Shown here: positions 30,104 to 39,515 of the stretch, in pieces
Numbering within the stretch: the stretch's first letter is position 1
Layout: each line of letters starts with the position of its first letter
From: CAZKWG01 sp964615375
Lineage (GTDB): Bacteria > Myxococcota_A > UBA796 > CAZKWG01
DNA length: 64,000 nt
Direction of reading: 5' to 3'
Assembly (NCBI GenBank): GCA_964615375.1
Contig: CAZTOW010000004.1
Coordinates: 1 to 64,000 of the forward strand
Position numbers and translations under genes: made by a program
The notes under the pieces: generated by a model
What the model was told of the DNA's origin: nothing
The model's input: the letters and a program-made list of their open reading frames with translations, nothing else
Databases searched by the model: none

Positions 30104-32395
30104 ATGCGTCCTCTCCTCGCCCTCACCGCCCTCCTCGGCTGTACCGACCTCCCCAAGCCCGGAGAGACCGGCGAGACCTCCCTCCCCGACCCCACCGAGT
30201 CCACCCCCACCCCGGACTCCACCCCCGAGGACTCGACCCACACCGGCGCCGAGACCGGGGCCGACCCCGACCCTGTCGACGCCGACGGCGACGGGCTCAA
30301 CGCGCTGCAGGACTGCGACGACGGGGACCCCTCCATCGGCGCGGGCCCCGAGAACTTCGAGGGCGCCCGCCCCGGCTACTGGGACGAGCCGAGCGGCGAG
30401 AGCCTGGGCAGGCCCGCCCTGGCCGACCTCGACGGCGACGGCCTCCTGGATCTCGCCGCGCCCGCCGCGCGGGGCATCCTCCTCTATCGCGGGCTCGGCA
30501 CGGGGGCCTTCGAAGAGGGCGAGCTGCTCCTGGTGGACGGTGGCGTGGCCGCCCTGGCCGTGGGGGACGCGGACGCCGACGGCGCGCCCGACCTCGGGGC
30601 GCTGCTCAACGACACCCAGCTCGCCTGGCTCTACGGCCTCGGCGACCTCGACTTCACAGCGCCCGTGGCCGTGGAGACCGTCGGCTGCGACCTGCCCGCG
30701 GATCTGGTAGCCGAGGACCTGGACAGCGATGAACGCCCGGATCTCGCCGCGCTCTGCTCCGATCCCCTGCTCTACCTCGCCCTCTCCGGCGGCGCGCGCG
30801 TCGAATTCATCCCCTCCCATGGCGCCGACCAGCTCCGCGCCCGCGACCTGGACGAGGACGGGGACCTGGACCTCGCGCTGGGCGGGGACTGGGCGCTGGG
30901 GATCACCCTGCTGGAGAACGACGGGACCGGCACGATGGACGAGCACGCGCTCACCCTGAAGGAGTGGAGCTGGGCGCTGGCCCTGGTGGACGTAAATGGG
31001 GACGGCACCCTGGACGTGCTCGGCGGGCACGGCAACGACCGGGCCCTCGTCTGGTTCCAACACGACGGCGCCTGGGGCTTCGAGCGCCTGGCGACGAACT
31101 GGGACGAGAGCCTCGACGACACGGCGCCCACGCAGCTCGTCCCGCTGGACGTGGACGGCGACGGGATCGAGGAGGTAGTGCAGAACGACGGCCTCTACAC
31201 CCACACCCTGGAGAGCAACGGCGACGGGCTCAGCCACGTCGAGGAGCACTCCTGGCCCATGTCCGCCTCCTGGCTGGTGGCCGGCGACCTGGACGGCGAC
31301 GGGCGCGACGACCTGCTGGCCTCCGATGGTGAGCGCCTCGTGGCGCGGCTCGGCGAGGGAGACGGCAGCCTGCGTGACAGGGTCTGGGTGGCGCTCGATC
31401 TGGCCAACGGGCTGCGCGTCGCCGACGTGGACGGTGACGGGCTCGACGATCTGGCGACCTACGATGAGGACGGCGTGGCCCGGCTCTACCGCTCCACCGG
31501 AGACAGCCTCATCGCTGCAGGCACGTTGAATGGAGACATGACCGGCCTGGACGATCTGCTGCTCATCGACCTGGACGCCGACGGCGACCGCGATCTGGTC
31601 ACGACCAATTACTACGGCGGGTTGAGGATCGGATTTGTCGAGGACGGCGAGATCAGCTCCCGGGTGGCCTGGCGCGAGACCATGCTCCGCGCCTGGCAGC
31701 TCGCCCCGCTCGCCCTGGACGAGGGAGGCGGCGACCTGCTCCTGCTGGCCACCTGGGATCATGTGGAGCTCCTCCTCACCCTCCAGAGCGACGAGGACGG
31801 CGCGCTGAGCCTGGTCAAGGAGACCGAGCACGGGCTGGACGCCCAGCGCTTCGCCGTCGCCGATGTGGACGGCGACGGCCAGCAGGACGCGATCGTCGGC
31901 ACCAACGCCGCTGACCAGATCGAGCTCTGGCTGGGCGACGGGCTCGGCTTCGAGCGCGCCGACGTCCTGGTCATCCACGGCGGCTTCGTGGGCGGCGTCT
32001 CCGGCGACATCGACGAGGACGGCCAGGACGAGCTCCTCTTCGTGAGCGGCGAACACTCCACCATCCAGCGCCTCGCCTGGGACGGGACCGCGCTCTCGTC
32101 GAGCGACCTGCTGAGCACCGGCGCCGCACCAGGCCCCAATGACTTCGCCCTCGCCGACCTCAACGAGGACGGCCACCTGGACCTCCTCGTGGACAACGGG
32201 CTGGAGCCCGGCCCCCTCCTGGCCCTGGGCGACGGCCACGGCGGCTTCGAGAGCGCCGGCTACCTGGAGGCCAACATGGTCTGGGGAGTCAGCGCCTTCG
32301 CCCCTCTGGACATCGACGGCGACGGCGACCAGGACGTCGCGATCTTCGGTGGCAACCAGGGCGTGAACATCCTGCTGAATCACTGCAAAGACTAG
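30104..32395 (+). CDS. FG-GAP/VCBS repeat lipoprotein
   Basis: A 763-aa protein from ATG 30104. The short signal RPLLALTALLGC ends in a lipobox Cys. A Thr/Pro/Glu-rich linker with ETGETSLPDPTEST follows, then a half MopE motif (DADGDGLNALQDCDDGDPS). The rest is FG-GAP/VCBS blades: ALADLDGDGLLDLAAP, DLDEDGDLDLALG, DVDGDGLDDLATYDEDG and DIDGDGDQDVAIFG, each with a calcium-type loop. It is predicted to be a beta-propeller on the cell surface. The stop TAG lies inside a CTAG-N5-CTAG motif. Confidence 0.88.
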   Translation: MRPLLALTALLGCTDLPKPGETGETSLPDPTESTPTPDSTPEDSTHTGAETGADPDPVDADGDGLNALQDCDDGDPSIGAGPENFEGARPGYWDEPSGESLGRPALADLDGDGLLDLAAPAARGILLYRGLGTGAFEEGELLLVDGGVAALAVGDADADGAPDLGALLNDTQLAWLYGLGDLDFTAPVAVETVGCDLPADLVAEDLDSDERPDLAALCSDPLLYLALSGGARVEFIPSHGADQLRARDLDEDGDLDLALGGDWALGITLLENDGTGTMDEHALTLKEWSWALALVDVNGDGTLDVLGGHGNDRALVWFQHDGAWGFERLATNWDESLDDTAPTQLVPLDVDGDGIEEVVQNDGLYTHTLESNGDGLSHVEEHSWPMSASWLVAGDLDGDGRDDLLASDGERLVARLGEGDGSLRDRVWVALDLANGLRVADVDGDGLDDLATYDEDGVARLYRSTGDSLIAAGTLNGDMTGLDDLLLIDLDADGDRDLVTTNYYGGLRIGFVEDGEISSRVAWRETMLRAWQLAPLALDEGGGDLLLLATWDHVELLLTLQSDEDGALSLVKETEHGLDAQRFAVADVDGDGQQDAIVGTNAADQIELWLGDGLGFERADVLVIHGGFVGGVSGDIDEDGQDELLFVSGEHSTIQRLAWDGTALSSSDLLSTGAAPGPNDFALADLNEDGHLDLLVDNGLEPGPLLALGDGHGGFESAGYLEANMVWGVSAFAPLDIDGDGDQDVAIFGGNQGVNILLNHCKD

Positions 32396-32404
32396 ATATA
32401 CTAG
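32392..32404. other. CTAG-N5-CTAG motif, copy c
   Basis: CTAG, ATATA, CTAG. The first CTAG contains the TAG stop of the 763-aa lipoprotein gene. Confidence 0.5.
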
Positions 32405-32481
32405 CACAACACAACCCCCCCGCCCCATTCAAAGCCTCCCCCGAGCGCGGCGACGAGGCCCCGCCCCGCCCCACCCTCTCT

Positions 32482-32620
32482 CGCGTCGACCTCCGAGCGC
32501 TCTGTGCACTCTGTGGTTCATTGCCCGACAGACCCAGGAAACCCGCCGAAATTTCCGGCGTACATACCGATTCATCGGACGACTCACCACAGAGACACAG
32601 AGCGCTTGGAGGCCGACGCG
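32482..32620. repeat. Long imperfect inverted-repeat element, copy 2
   Basis: The left arm (32482-32518) and right arm (32586-32620) are ~36 nt each; the outer 25 nt differ at two positions. Arms contain GCTCTGTGCACTCTGTGG and CCACAGAGACACAGAGCGC. Inner short palindromes include CCGATTCATCGG. It belongs to the same family as 20061-20199. The rest of the 442-nt gap (32396-32837) before the kinase gene shows no gene. Confidence 0.7.
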
Positions 32621-32837
32621 GCCAGCGCTCCGTGGCGGGGCGAGCGGACCACACGCGCTCACAGGGCGGTGTTGCCCGAGAGGTCTCCATGGGGGCTGCG
32701 CGCTCCCCCGCGCCACTCCTCCCCTCCCCGTCGCCCTCAGGCTCCCGCTCGCGGTAAACCTTGGTCCATTGTCCACTTCGAGCCCACCACCCAGGAGACC
32801 AGTTGAATTGCAACGACCCGCGCGGCTAGCTGCTGGG

Positions 32838-35800
32838 ATGTTCTCCCCCCCCATCGAGCTCCTCGAGCCCCTCGCCGCGGGCGGCATGGGAGAGGTGTGG
32901 CGTGGGAGGCACCGGCGCAGCGGGCGGGCCGTCGCCGTCAAGGTGCTCACCGGCGAGGAGGCCCGGCGCCCCGAGGCCCAGGAGCGCTTCCGGGCCGAGG
33001 CCCGCGTCGCCGCCGCGCTGGACCACCCCAACATCGCCCTTGTCCTGGATTATGGCCTCCTCCCGGGGGCCTGGGTCCAGCAGAGCGGCGGGGCGCTGGC
33101 GCTGGGCAGCCCCTACCTCGTCAGCGAGCAGGCCCGCGGCGGCGATCTGCGCCGCTGGGTGCGCCGCCCGCCCCCCTGGGCCAACCTGCGCGCCGCCCTG
33201 CTCGGCCTGCTCGACGCCCTCGCCTTCGCCCACGCCCGCGGGGTGATCCACCGGGACTTGAAGCCCGGCAACGTCCTGCTCGGCACCCGGCGCGAGGAGC
33301 GCCACGGCGTCCTGCTGGCCGACTTCGGCGTCGCCCACCGCCTCGGAGAGCTCCCCGAGCCCGGCTTCCACGCCCACGCCGGCACCCCCACCTTCATGGC
33401 CCCCGAGCAGATCGCTGGGGACTGGCGGGCTTACGGGCCCTGGACCGATCTCTACGGCCTCGGCGTGCTGGCCTGGACCATCGTGCAGGGCGAGGCCCCC
33501 GGTCGGGCGAGCGCCGGGGCGCAGACCGCCTGGGAGCGCCCCCGGATCATCGTCCCCGAGGGCCTCCCCGGCTGGCTCTCCCGCCTGCTGCGCGCCGATC
33601 CCGCCGAGCGCTTCCGCCGCGCCGCCGACGCCGCCACCGCCCTGCGCGCCCTCCCCGACGCCGGCCCCCCCCTCGAGGAGTGGTCGCACGAGCTCGCCGA
33701 GGAGGAGGGCGAGCCCTCCTGGCGCACCCCCGGCCAGTTTGCCGACACCACCGCCCACCACCACCTCGGCGTCGCCAGCAACCAGACCCTGCTCCTGGAG
33801 GCCGTGGACGCCCACCCCCTGATCCCCGACGTGGAGCCCGCCCCCCTCGCCCGCGCCGCCCTGCCCGAGGACTGGCGCCCGCCCGTCACCCCCGCGCCGC
33901 CCCTGGCCCTGGTGGATCTCGGCCTCTCGCTCTGGGGCCTGCGCGAGCGTGCGCTGGTGGGGCGCGAGCGCGAGCGCGACCAGCTCTGGGCGCGGGCGCT
34001 CAGCGCCTCCCAGGAAGGTGGGGCGCAGATCGTCCTGGTCTCCGGCCCCCTGGGCTGCGGGAAGACCCGCCTCCTCCGCTGGCTCTGCGAGCGCGCCGAG
34101 GAGACCGGCCTCGCCCTGGCCCTCCACGGCCACCTGGGCGAGGGCGCCGGCGCCGGGCTTCAGACCCTCCTGCGGCGAGCCCTGCGCGCCGACGGCCTCC
34201 CCGAGCGAGCCCTCCCCGCCCACCTGGAGCGCTCCCCCTTCACCGCCGGCCTTCAACCAGAGGATCGCCGCGCGCTCCTGAGCGCCCTCGGCGCCTCGGG
34301 CGGGCCCGCGCGGGGCGCCCTGAGCGCGGGCGAGCGCCTCGGCGTGCTGGTGCGCGCGCTCCGCCGGATCGCCGGGAGTCGCGCCCTCATCCTGGCTTTG
34401 GACGACGCCACTGAGGACCCCGACGGCCTCGACCTCGCCCTGCACCTGCTCCGGCAGGAGGCTCCCGGCCCCGTGATCCTCGCCCTGGCCGCCCGGGAGG
34501 ATCGCCTCGCCGCCTCCCCCGAGGGCGCGCGCTGGGCCGCCCTCGCCGCCGAGCCCGCCGCCCTCTCCCTGAACCTCGGCCCCCTCCCCCCGGAGGACTG
34601 GCCCGCCCTGGTGGACGCCGGCCTCCCCCTCACCCCCGCCCTGCGCGAGCGCGTCGCCGCCCGCGCCGCCGGCAGCCCCCTCTTCGCCGAGCTGCTGGTG
34701 GGCGCCTGGGTGCGCGCCGGGGCGCTGGAGATCGGCCCGGACGGCTTCCGCCTCGCCGAGGGCAGCCCCGACTCCCTGCCCGAGGGCCTCGCCGACCTGG
34801 CCCGCGAGCAGCTCGAGGCCCTGCTGAGCAGCCGCCCCGCCGAGGACGCCCTCTGCCTGGAGCTCGCCGCCACGCTCGGGCTGGAGGTGGATCTGGACGA
34901 GTGGCGACACGCCTGCGCCGCCGCCGGGCTCCACCCTGGCTTGGACCTGCTGGACGCGGCCCTGGCCCTCACCCTGCTGCGCGCCGACCCGGGCGAGCGC
35001 AGCGTCAGCTTCGCCCAGAGCCTGCTGAGAGAGGCCCTGCTGGCCCGCGCCGCCGCCGAGGGTCGCGAGCGCGCCCACCACCGGGCCGCCGCCGCCGCGC
35101 TCGCCGACGGCGCCGGGAGCTGGGAGCGCCAGGGCCGGCTGGGTCGCCACCTCCTGCTCTCCGGCGCGGAGGCCGAGGCGGTCGAGCCCCTGCTGCGCGC
35201 CGCGATGTCGGCCTCGCTCAACGGGCGCCACGCCGAGGAGCGCGCCCTCCTCGATCTCGCCGAGCGCGCCCTCCCTGCCCTCCCCCCCGACCAGCAGGAC
35301 CAGGCCGAGGCCCGGCTCCACACCCTGCGCGGCCACGTCCTGCAGTTCGGCCACGGCGACCGCGCCCTCGCCCGCCAGAGCTTCGCCCGGGCCCTCGAGG
35401 CCGCCGAGCGCGCCGGGCGGCGGGACCTCGCCGTGGACATCCGTCGCCGGCTGGCCGGCGCCACCTACGAGCTCGGCGACCTCCCCCGCGGCGAGGCCCT
35501 CCTGCGCCAGACCCTGGAGGAGGCCCAGGAGCTCGGCGAGCCCTACGCCATCTCGCTGACCGCCCTCGACCTCACCTCCGTGCTGCGCATGCAGGGCAAG
35601 CGCGCGGAGGGCGAGCAGACCGGCCGCCTCTCCCGGCGCGTCGCCCAGGAGCACGGCATCGAGGATCTCTGCGCGATCAACAGCAAACACTCCTGGTACC
35701 TGGAGACCCTGCCCGACGACGACGCGCGCATGGAGGCCCTGCGCAGCGCCACCCTCGAGCTCCGGCGCCTGGGCATGCAGGGCCACCGGGCCAACGCGCT

Positions 35801-36302
35801 CAACAACCTCGGCGTGCTGCTGCGCAAGCACGAGCGCGTCGACGAGGCCGTGGCCACCTACCGCGCCTCCCTGGCCATCTACGAGGAGATCGGCGCCTCC
35901 TACGCCTCGCTGCCCCGCTACAACCTGGCCTGTGTGCACCTCTCTGCAGGCCGCGTCTGGGACGCCTACCCTGGCCTGAAGCGCTGTCTGCACGAGGTCC
36001 AGACCTGGCGCTGGGTCGGCCTCGAGCCCATGGTGCGCAGCGCGCTGGCCGAGATCGAGGTCCACACCGGCGATCTCGCGGCCTTTGACGATCACCTCGC
36101 GCGCATCCGGGCCCTCTGGTCCGCCGGCGGCGTGCCCGAGCGCGACGCCGCGGGCAACCTCGAGCGCGCCGCCACCGCCGCCCGCGCCCTGGGCAGACCA
36201 GAGCAGTCCGTCGCCGCGCTCACCCTGGCGGCCGAGCTCTACGAGGCGGCCCGCGCGCCGGAGGCGGCGGCGCGGGCGCGGGAACTACTAACTATTTCGT
36301 AG
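32838..36302 (+). CDS. Ser/Thr protein kinase - AAA-type ATPase - TPR regulator
   Basis: The ATG at 32838 (1154 aa) is preferred over an upstream in-frame TTG at 32769 because the kinase domain starts directly after it. Residues ~8-280 form an intact Hanks kinase: glycine loop AAGGMGEVWRG, Lys35 in AVAVKVL, HRDLKPGN (138-145), DFG (162-164) and MAPEQ. Around residue 403 a predicted ATPase begins with Walker A GPLGCGKTRLL and a later ALILALDDATED Walker B. From ~760 to the end there are TPR-like helical repeats. This architecture is common in myxobacterial signalling regulators. No DNA-binding domain is seen. Confidence 0.9.
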   Translation: MFSPPIELLEPLAAGGMGEVWRGRHRRSGRAVAVKVLTGEEARRPEAQERFRAEARVAAALDHPNIALVLDYGLLPGAWVQQSGGALALGSPYLVSEQARGGDLRRWVRRPPPWANLRAALLGLLDALAFAHARGVIHRDLKPGNVLLGTRREERHGVLLADFGVAHRLGELPEPGFHAHAGTPTFMAPEQIAGDWRAYGPWTDLYGLGVLAWTIVQGEAPGRASAGAQTAWERPRIIVPEGLPGWLSRLLRADPAERFRRAADAATALRALPDAGPPLEEWSHELAEEEGEPSWRTPGQFADTTAHHHLGVASNQTLLLEAVDAHPLIPDVEPAPLARAALPEDWRPPVTPAPPLALVDLGLSLWGLRERALVGRERERDQLWARALSASQEGGAQIVLVSGPLGCGKTRLLRWLCERAEETGLALALHGHLGEGAGAGLQTLLRRALRADGLPERALPAHLERSPFTAGLQPEDRRALLSALGASGGPARGALSAGERLGVLVRALRRIAGSRALILALDDATEDPDGLDLALHLLRQEAPGPVILALAAREDRLAASPEGARWAALAAEPAALSLNLGPLPPEDWPALVDAGLPLTPALRERVAARAAGSPLFAELLVGAWVRAGALEIGPDGFRLAEGSPDSLPEGLADLAREQLEALLSSRPAEDALCLELAATLGLEVDLDEWRHACAAAGLHPGLDLLDAALALTLLRADPGERSVSFAQSLLREALLARAAAEGRERAHHRAAAAALADGAGSWERQGRLGRHLLLSGAEAEAVEPLLRAAMSASLNGRHAEERALLDLAERALPALPPDQQDQAEARLHTLRGHVLQFGHGDRALARQSFARALEAAERAGRRDLAVDIRRRLAGATYELGDLPRGEALLRQTLEEAQELGEPYAISLTALDLTSVLRMQGKRAEGEQTGRLSRRVAQEHGIEDLCAINSKHSWYLETLPDDDARMEALRSATLELRRLGMQGHRANALNNLGVLLRKHERVDEAVATYRASLAIYEEIGASYASLPRYNLACVHLSAGRVWDAYPGLKRCLHEVQTWRWVGLEPMVRSALAEIEVHTGDLAAFDDHLARIRALWSAGGVPERDAAGNLERAATAARALGRPEQSVAALTLAAELYEAARAPEAAARARELLTIS

Positions 36303-36303
36303 A

Positions 36304-37626
36304 CTAACGCCCCGGCAGGTTCTGCGCGCTCGCCAGCGTATAGGTCACGCTCGGGTTCTCCCCCTTGATCGCGCCCGCCGCCCGCGGATCCTCCTGCAGC
36401 AGCTCCAGGAAGGTGTCGTAGTAGTAGACACCCTCCTGCGCGTTGGCCTCGTCTCGCGGGGCGCGCGGGATCACCTGGCAGCCAGCGGACCAGGAGTCCA
36501 CCTTGCTGTCGTCGGCGCGCCCGCCGACGTGAACGTTGATGCCCTGGTGCTCGTAGCTGTTGTTCTCCAGCTCCTCCGGGTCCACCTGGCGATCACGGTC
36601 CACGTCCAGCACGCTGGTCGCGGACTCCTGGCCCTCCACCCACCCCCAGCCCTCGTGGAGGGCGTGGGAATTCAGGTCGTTCTCCGTGAGGTTCGCGATG
36701 TTGCCGTGCATGTACATCTGGTAGCTGCCGTCGGCCAGGAGCAGGTACTCGCGCTCGCCGTCGGGGTCGTCGTAGCCGAAGCCGGTCTCCAGCAGGTCCG
36801 AGCGGTCCCCGTAGTCGGTGGTGGCGGCGAAGGTGTAGACCTCGGGCTTCCCGTCCACCATGCGCACCGCGTAGATGGTGTCGTCGTAGTGGGCCTTGCC
36901 GTCCTCGCCCAGCGCGTTGTCGTGGAACTCCCCGTCCGTGTTCATCCCGCGGATGCCGATCAGGTTCACCTCCAGATCCTCCTCGGTGAACTCCCCGCCG
37001 GAGCGCAGCACGAGGTCGTGCAGGTAGTTGTAGAGCTGGGTGGGGTTCATGGCCTCGAGGTCGAGCTCGCCCACGCCCCCGGTGTGCCCGACGTTCAGGC
37101 GGTGGAGCGCCTGCTCGCGGGCGAGCTTCTCGATGGCCTCGCGGTCCTCCTGCGGCAGGTAGCGGAGCGCCTCCGGGCTGATCGAGCCGGCCATCTCCTC
37201 GCTCAGGAGCGCCTCGTAGCGGGCCACGGCCAGCTCCGCCTCGGCCCGCGCGTCGGCCAGGATGGCCTCGCGGTCCTCCTCCGGCAGGCGCTCCAGGGGG
37301 ATGCCGTCCAGCGCGTCCTGGTAGACCTGGGCGTAGACGCTGTCGGGGATGTCCCCGGCCTCCTGATGGGCGACCTCGGGGTCCACCAGGGCCTCGCCGT
37401 GGTAGTCGAAGCCACCAGGGCCCAGCGCCTCCTCCTCGCCCTCGACCTCGGGATCGGGCGTCTCCCCGGTCTCCTCCTGCACCTCCTCGCTCACGGTCTG
37501 CTCGATCATGGCCTGGTTCCCCCAGGCCGCCTCCTCCGGCAGGTTGTCCTCCACGAGGCTGGCCGAGCTGTCCGCCACGGGTTGCTGACGGTAGGAGTCC
37601 CGATAGAAGTCCATGTCATAGGCCAT
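36304..37626 (-). CDS. YkuD-like SxGC protein with long charged N-terminus
   Basis: A 440-aa protein. ATG 37626 is chosen because GAGGGGG precedes it at ~6 nt. There is no signal peptide. Residues ~1-180 are acidic and helical, with two PEEDREAI-like repeats (RLPEEDREAILAD, YLPQEDREAIEKL). The C-terminal half is beta-rich, with MNTDGEFHDNALG and then INVHVGGRADDSKVDSWSAG followed by CQVIP. The His ... SxGC pattern matches the L,D-transpeptidase/YkuD-type or related peptidoglycan-acting active site. It may be a secreted effector using a non-Sec route or a cytoplasmic enzyme. It converges with the kinase gene with 1 nt between stops. Confidence 0.6.
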   Translation of the reverse strand: MAYDMDFYRDSYRQQPVADSSASLVEDNLPEEAAWGNQAMIEQTVSEEVQEETGETPDPEVEGEEEALGPGGFDYHGEALVDPEVAHQEAGDIPDSVYAQVYQDALDGIPLERLPEEDREAILADARAEAELAVARYEALLSEEMAGSISPEALRYLPQEDREAIEKLAREQALHRLNVGHTGGVGELDLEAMNPTQLYNYLHDLVLRSGGEFTEEDLEVNLIGIRGMNTDGEFHDNALGEDGKAHYDDTIYAVRMVDGKPEVYTFAATTDYGDRSDLLETGFGYDDPDGEREYLLLADGSYQMYMHGNIANLTENDLNSHALHEGWGWVEGQESATSVLDVDRDRQVDPEELENNSYEHQGINVHVGGRADDSKVDSWSAGCQVIPRAPRDEANAQEGVYYYDTFLELLQEDPRAAGAIKGENPSVTYTLASAQNLPGR

Positions 37627-37781
37627 CGCACACCCCCTCTTCACCCGAACAGGTGTTCCCGCTCTCAGTGTACCACGAGGGGGGTTCTGATGGCGCTGTG
37701 GTGCGGCTGCCCGTGCGCTCCCGCGCGGACCACGTTAAAGAATTTCCTCCATAAGAGACGGGTTGGGAGACATAGCGGACC

Positions 37782-38132
37782 ATGGCGAAGGTCTACATTC
37801 AACAGCAGTACCCGCACGTCACCGCCGACCTCGTGAGGGTGCAGCGCGAGCTTCAGGAGCTCATGGTCGCGAGCTCCGACCCCCTCACCGAGCGCCGCCT
37901 GCGGCACCGCCGGGAGGCGCTGGAGCGTCGCCGGGCGGAGCTCCTCGACACCTTCGGGCGCCTGGGCCTCGGCTGGCTCATGCTCGGGGGCTCCGTGGAG
38001 CTCGTGAACACGCAGTCGACGCCGGCTTCCTCGGAGCCTGCCCCCTCCCCGGAGCCCGCCCCCTCCCCGGAGCCCGCCCCGAATGAGCCTGCTCCTGCTG
38101 ATCCTGGCGTGCGAGACGAAGAAGGGCGCTGA
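37782..38132 (+). CDS. Small coiled-coil protein with Pro-rich tail
   Basis: A 116-aa protein from ATG 37782. Residues ~15-60 form a charged helix (VRVQRELQELMVASSDPLTE, RRREALERRRAELL), then a short hydrophobic patch (LGLGWLMLGGSVEL) and a tandem PSPEPA tail. It overlaps the next gene by 50 nt. The 155-nt gap upstream, divergent from the YkuD-like gene, is AT-richer near AAAGAATTTCC and may hold promoters. No family is recognised. Confidence 0.55.
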   Translation: MAKVYIQQQYPHVTADLVRVQRELQELMVASSDPLTERRLRHRREALERRRAELLDTFGRLGLGWLMLGGSVELVNTQSTPASSEPAPSPEPAPSPEPAPNEPAPADPGVRDEEGR

Positions 38133-39498
38133 GCCCCGCCTGGTCGCATCCCCTGACGAGCTCTCCTCCTTCGGCTACGAGCGGGTCACCCTGGACCTGC
38201 GCGAGAGCGGCGTGGAGCCGGCGGAGGTGATCGCCGTGCGCGTGGCCGGGATCCTGGCCTACGACCTGGAGCCCGCGGACGGTGAGCTCACGGTGACCGT
38301 GCAGAGCGCGCCGGCGAGCGGCCCGGCGGAGGTGACGCTGGAGACGGCCGAGGGCGAGACCACCTTCGCCGACGTGCTCAGCTTCGCGGAGCCGGCCTCC
38401 CCCGCCTTCTCCCGCCTCTTCGTGGTGGGCGCGAGCCTGGGGATGGGCGTGCAGTCCGCCGGGGCCTCGCCCCACGGGCAGCTGGCCAGCCCCGCCGCCG
38501 CGCTGGCCCGGCACCTGGGCGCCCCCCTGCCCCTGCCGATCCTCCAGGAGGGCCTCTTCGCCCAGATCGGGGCGGAGGACGTGGGCGATCCGCCGGGCTG
38601 CGCGCTCCCCGACGCCAGCGCCTTCGCCACTGCGGCGATCTCGGACACGCTCGGGGCCCTGCGCGACCCGGAGACCGACACGTTCGGCTACGCCTATGGC
38701 CGCGTCGATCCGGAGCTCTCCCCGGCCAACGTCAGCGTTCCGGGCTCCGGGGTCTGCGACGTGGCGCTGGGGCCGACCGACTTCGACGAGGTCTTCATCT
38801 CGCACCTGGTCTACGACCTGGACGCGGACCTGGCCGACCCGGTGGAGCGCTCGCAGCTCCAGCTCGCGCTGGACGCGGAGCCCACGATCGTCCTGAGCTT
38901 CGACCTCCTGGGCAACGACCTCATCGACATGGTGCTGGACGGGGACCTGGACACCAGCCTGGCCACGCCCGCGGACGACGTGCGCACCTGCCTGGCCGAG
39001 GTGCTGGCGGTGGCCGAGACCGGGGCGGAGGTCTACATCGCCAACACGCCGGACGTGAACGTGCTCCCGGCGGCGGCCCAGCGCGCCTCCGCCCTTCTGG
39101 AGAGCGGGACGCTGGACGAGGCCGAGCTCGCCGCCCGGCAGGGCGCCGTGCGCGAGGTGGTCGTGCAGACCAACGCCATCCTCGACGAGCTGTCCGCGGC
39201 TTACCCCAACGTCCACGTCCTGGACGCCTTCACCGTGGCCGATGGGCTGCTGGCGGACGGGCTGGACGTGGGCGCGGAGCACCTGGAGATCCGACCGCTG
39301 GGCGGGCTGGTCAGCCTGGACGGGCTGCACTTCAGCGACGTGGGCTACGCGCTGATGGCCCGGGAGATGGCGAAGGAGATCGCCGAGGTCGAGGGGCTCT
39401 CGCTCCCGGAGCTGGACCTGGCGGAGGCCCTGGAGACCGACCCCTGGTCGCCCGAGGCGCTGCGGGCGATGGGCCTGGACCCCGAGGCCTGCGAGTGA
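38083..39498 (+). CDS. SGNH/GDSL-like lipoprotein
   Basis: A 471-aa protein with a lipoprotein signal SLLLLILAC. After an N-terminal beta domain (~20-105), the hydrolase region starts with FVVGASLGMGVQS (block I, with GAS instead of GDS so the nucleophile Ser is kept), LLGNDLID (block III Asn) and DGLHFSDVGYALM (block V Asp/His). This predicts an esterase/lipase-like enzyme on the outer membrane or periplasm. The stop overlaps a GTG of the sulfatase-like gene (GTGA), suggesting coupling. Confidence 0.75.
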   Translation: MSLLLLILACETKKGAEPRLVASPDELSSFGYERVTLDLRESGVEPAEVIAVRVAGILAYDLEPADGELTVTVQSAPASGPAEVTLETAEGETTFADVLSFAEPASPAFSRLFVVGASLGMGVQSAGASPHGQLASPAAALARHLGAPLPLPILQEGLFAQIGAEDVGDPPGCALPDASAFATAAISDTLGALRDPETDTFGYAYGRVDPELSPANVSVPGSGVCDVALGPTDFDEVFISHLVYDLDADLADPVERSQLQLALDAEPTIVLSFDLLGNDLIDMVLDGDLDTSLATPADDVRTCLAEVLAVAETGAEVYIANTPDVNVLPAAAQRASALLESGTLDEAELAARQGAVREVVVQTNAILDELSAAYPNVHVLDAFTVADGLLADGLDVGAEHLEIRPLGGLVSLDGLHFSDVGYALMAREMAKEIAEVEGLSLPELDLAEALETDPWSPEALRAMGLDPEACE

Positions 39499-39515
39499 TC
39501 TGCTACGCTGGGGTG

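Noticed and set aside
29921..32428. Minus-strand frame of ~830 codons opposite the FG-GAP lipoprotein
   Set aside because: Shadow of the repeated GAC/GGC/CTG codons; no family features.
32826..36095. Long minus-strand frame opposite the kinase gene
   Set aside because: Gly/Ala/Gln-rich translation, no domain, and the plus strand carries intact kinase and ATPase motifs.
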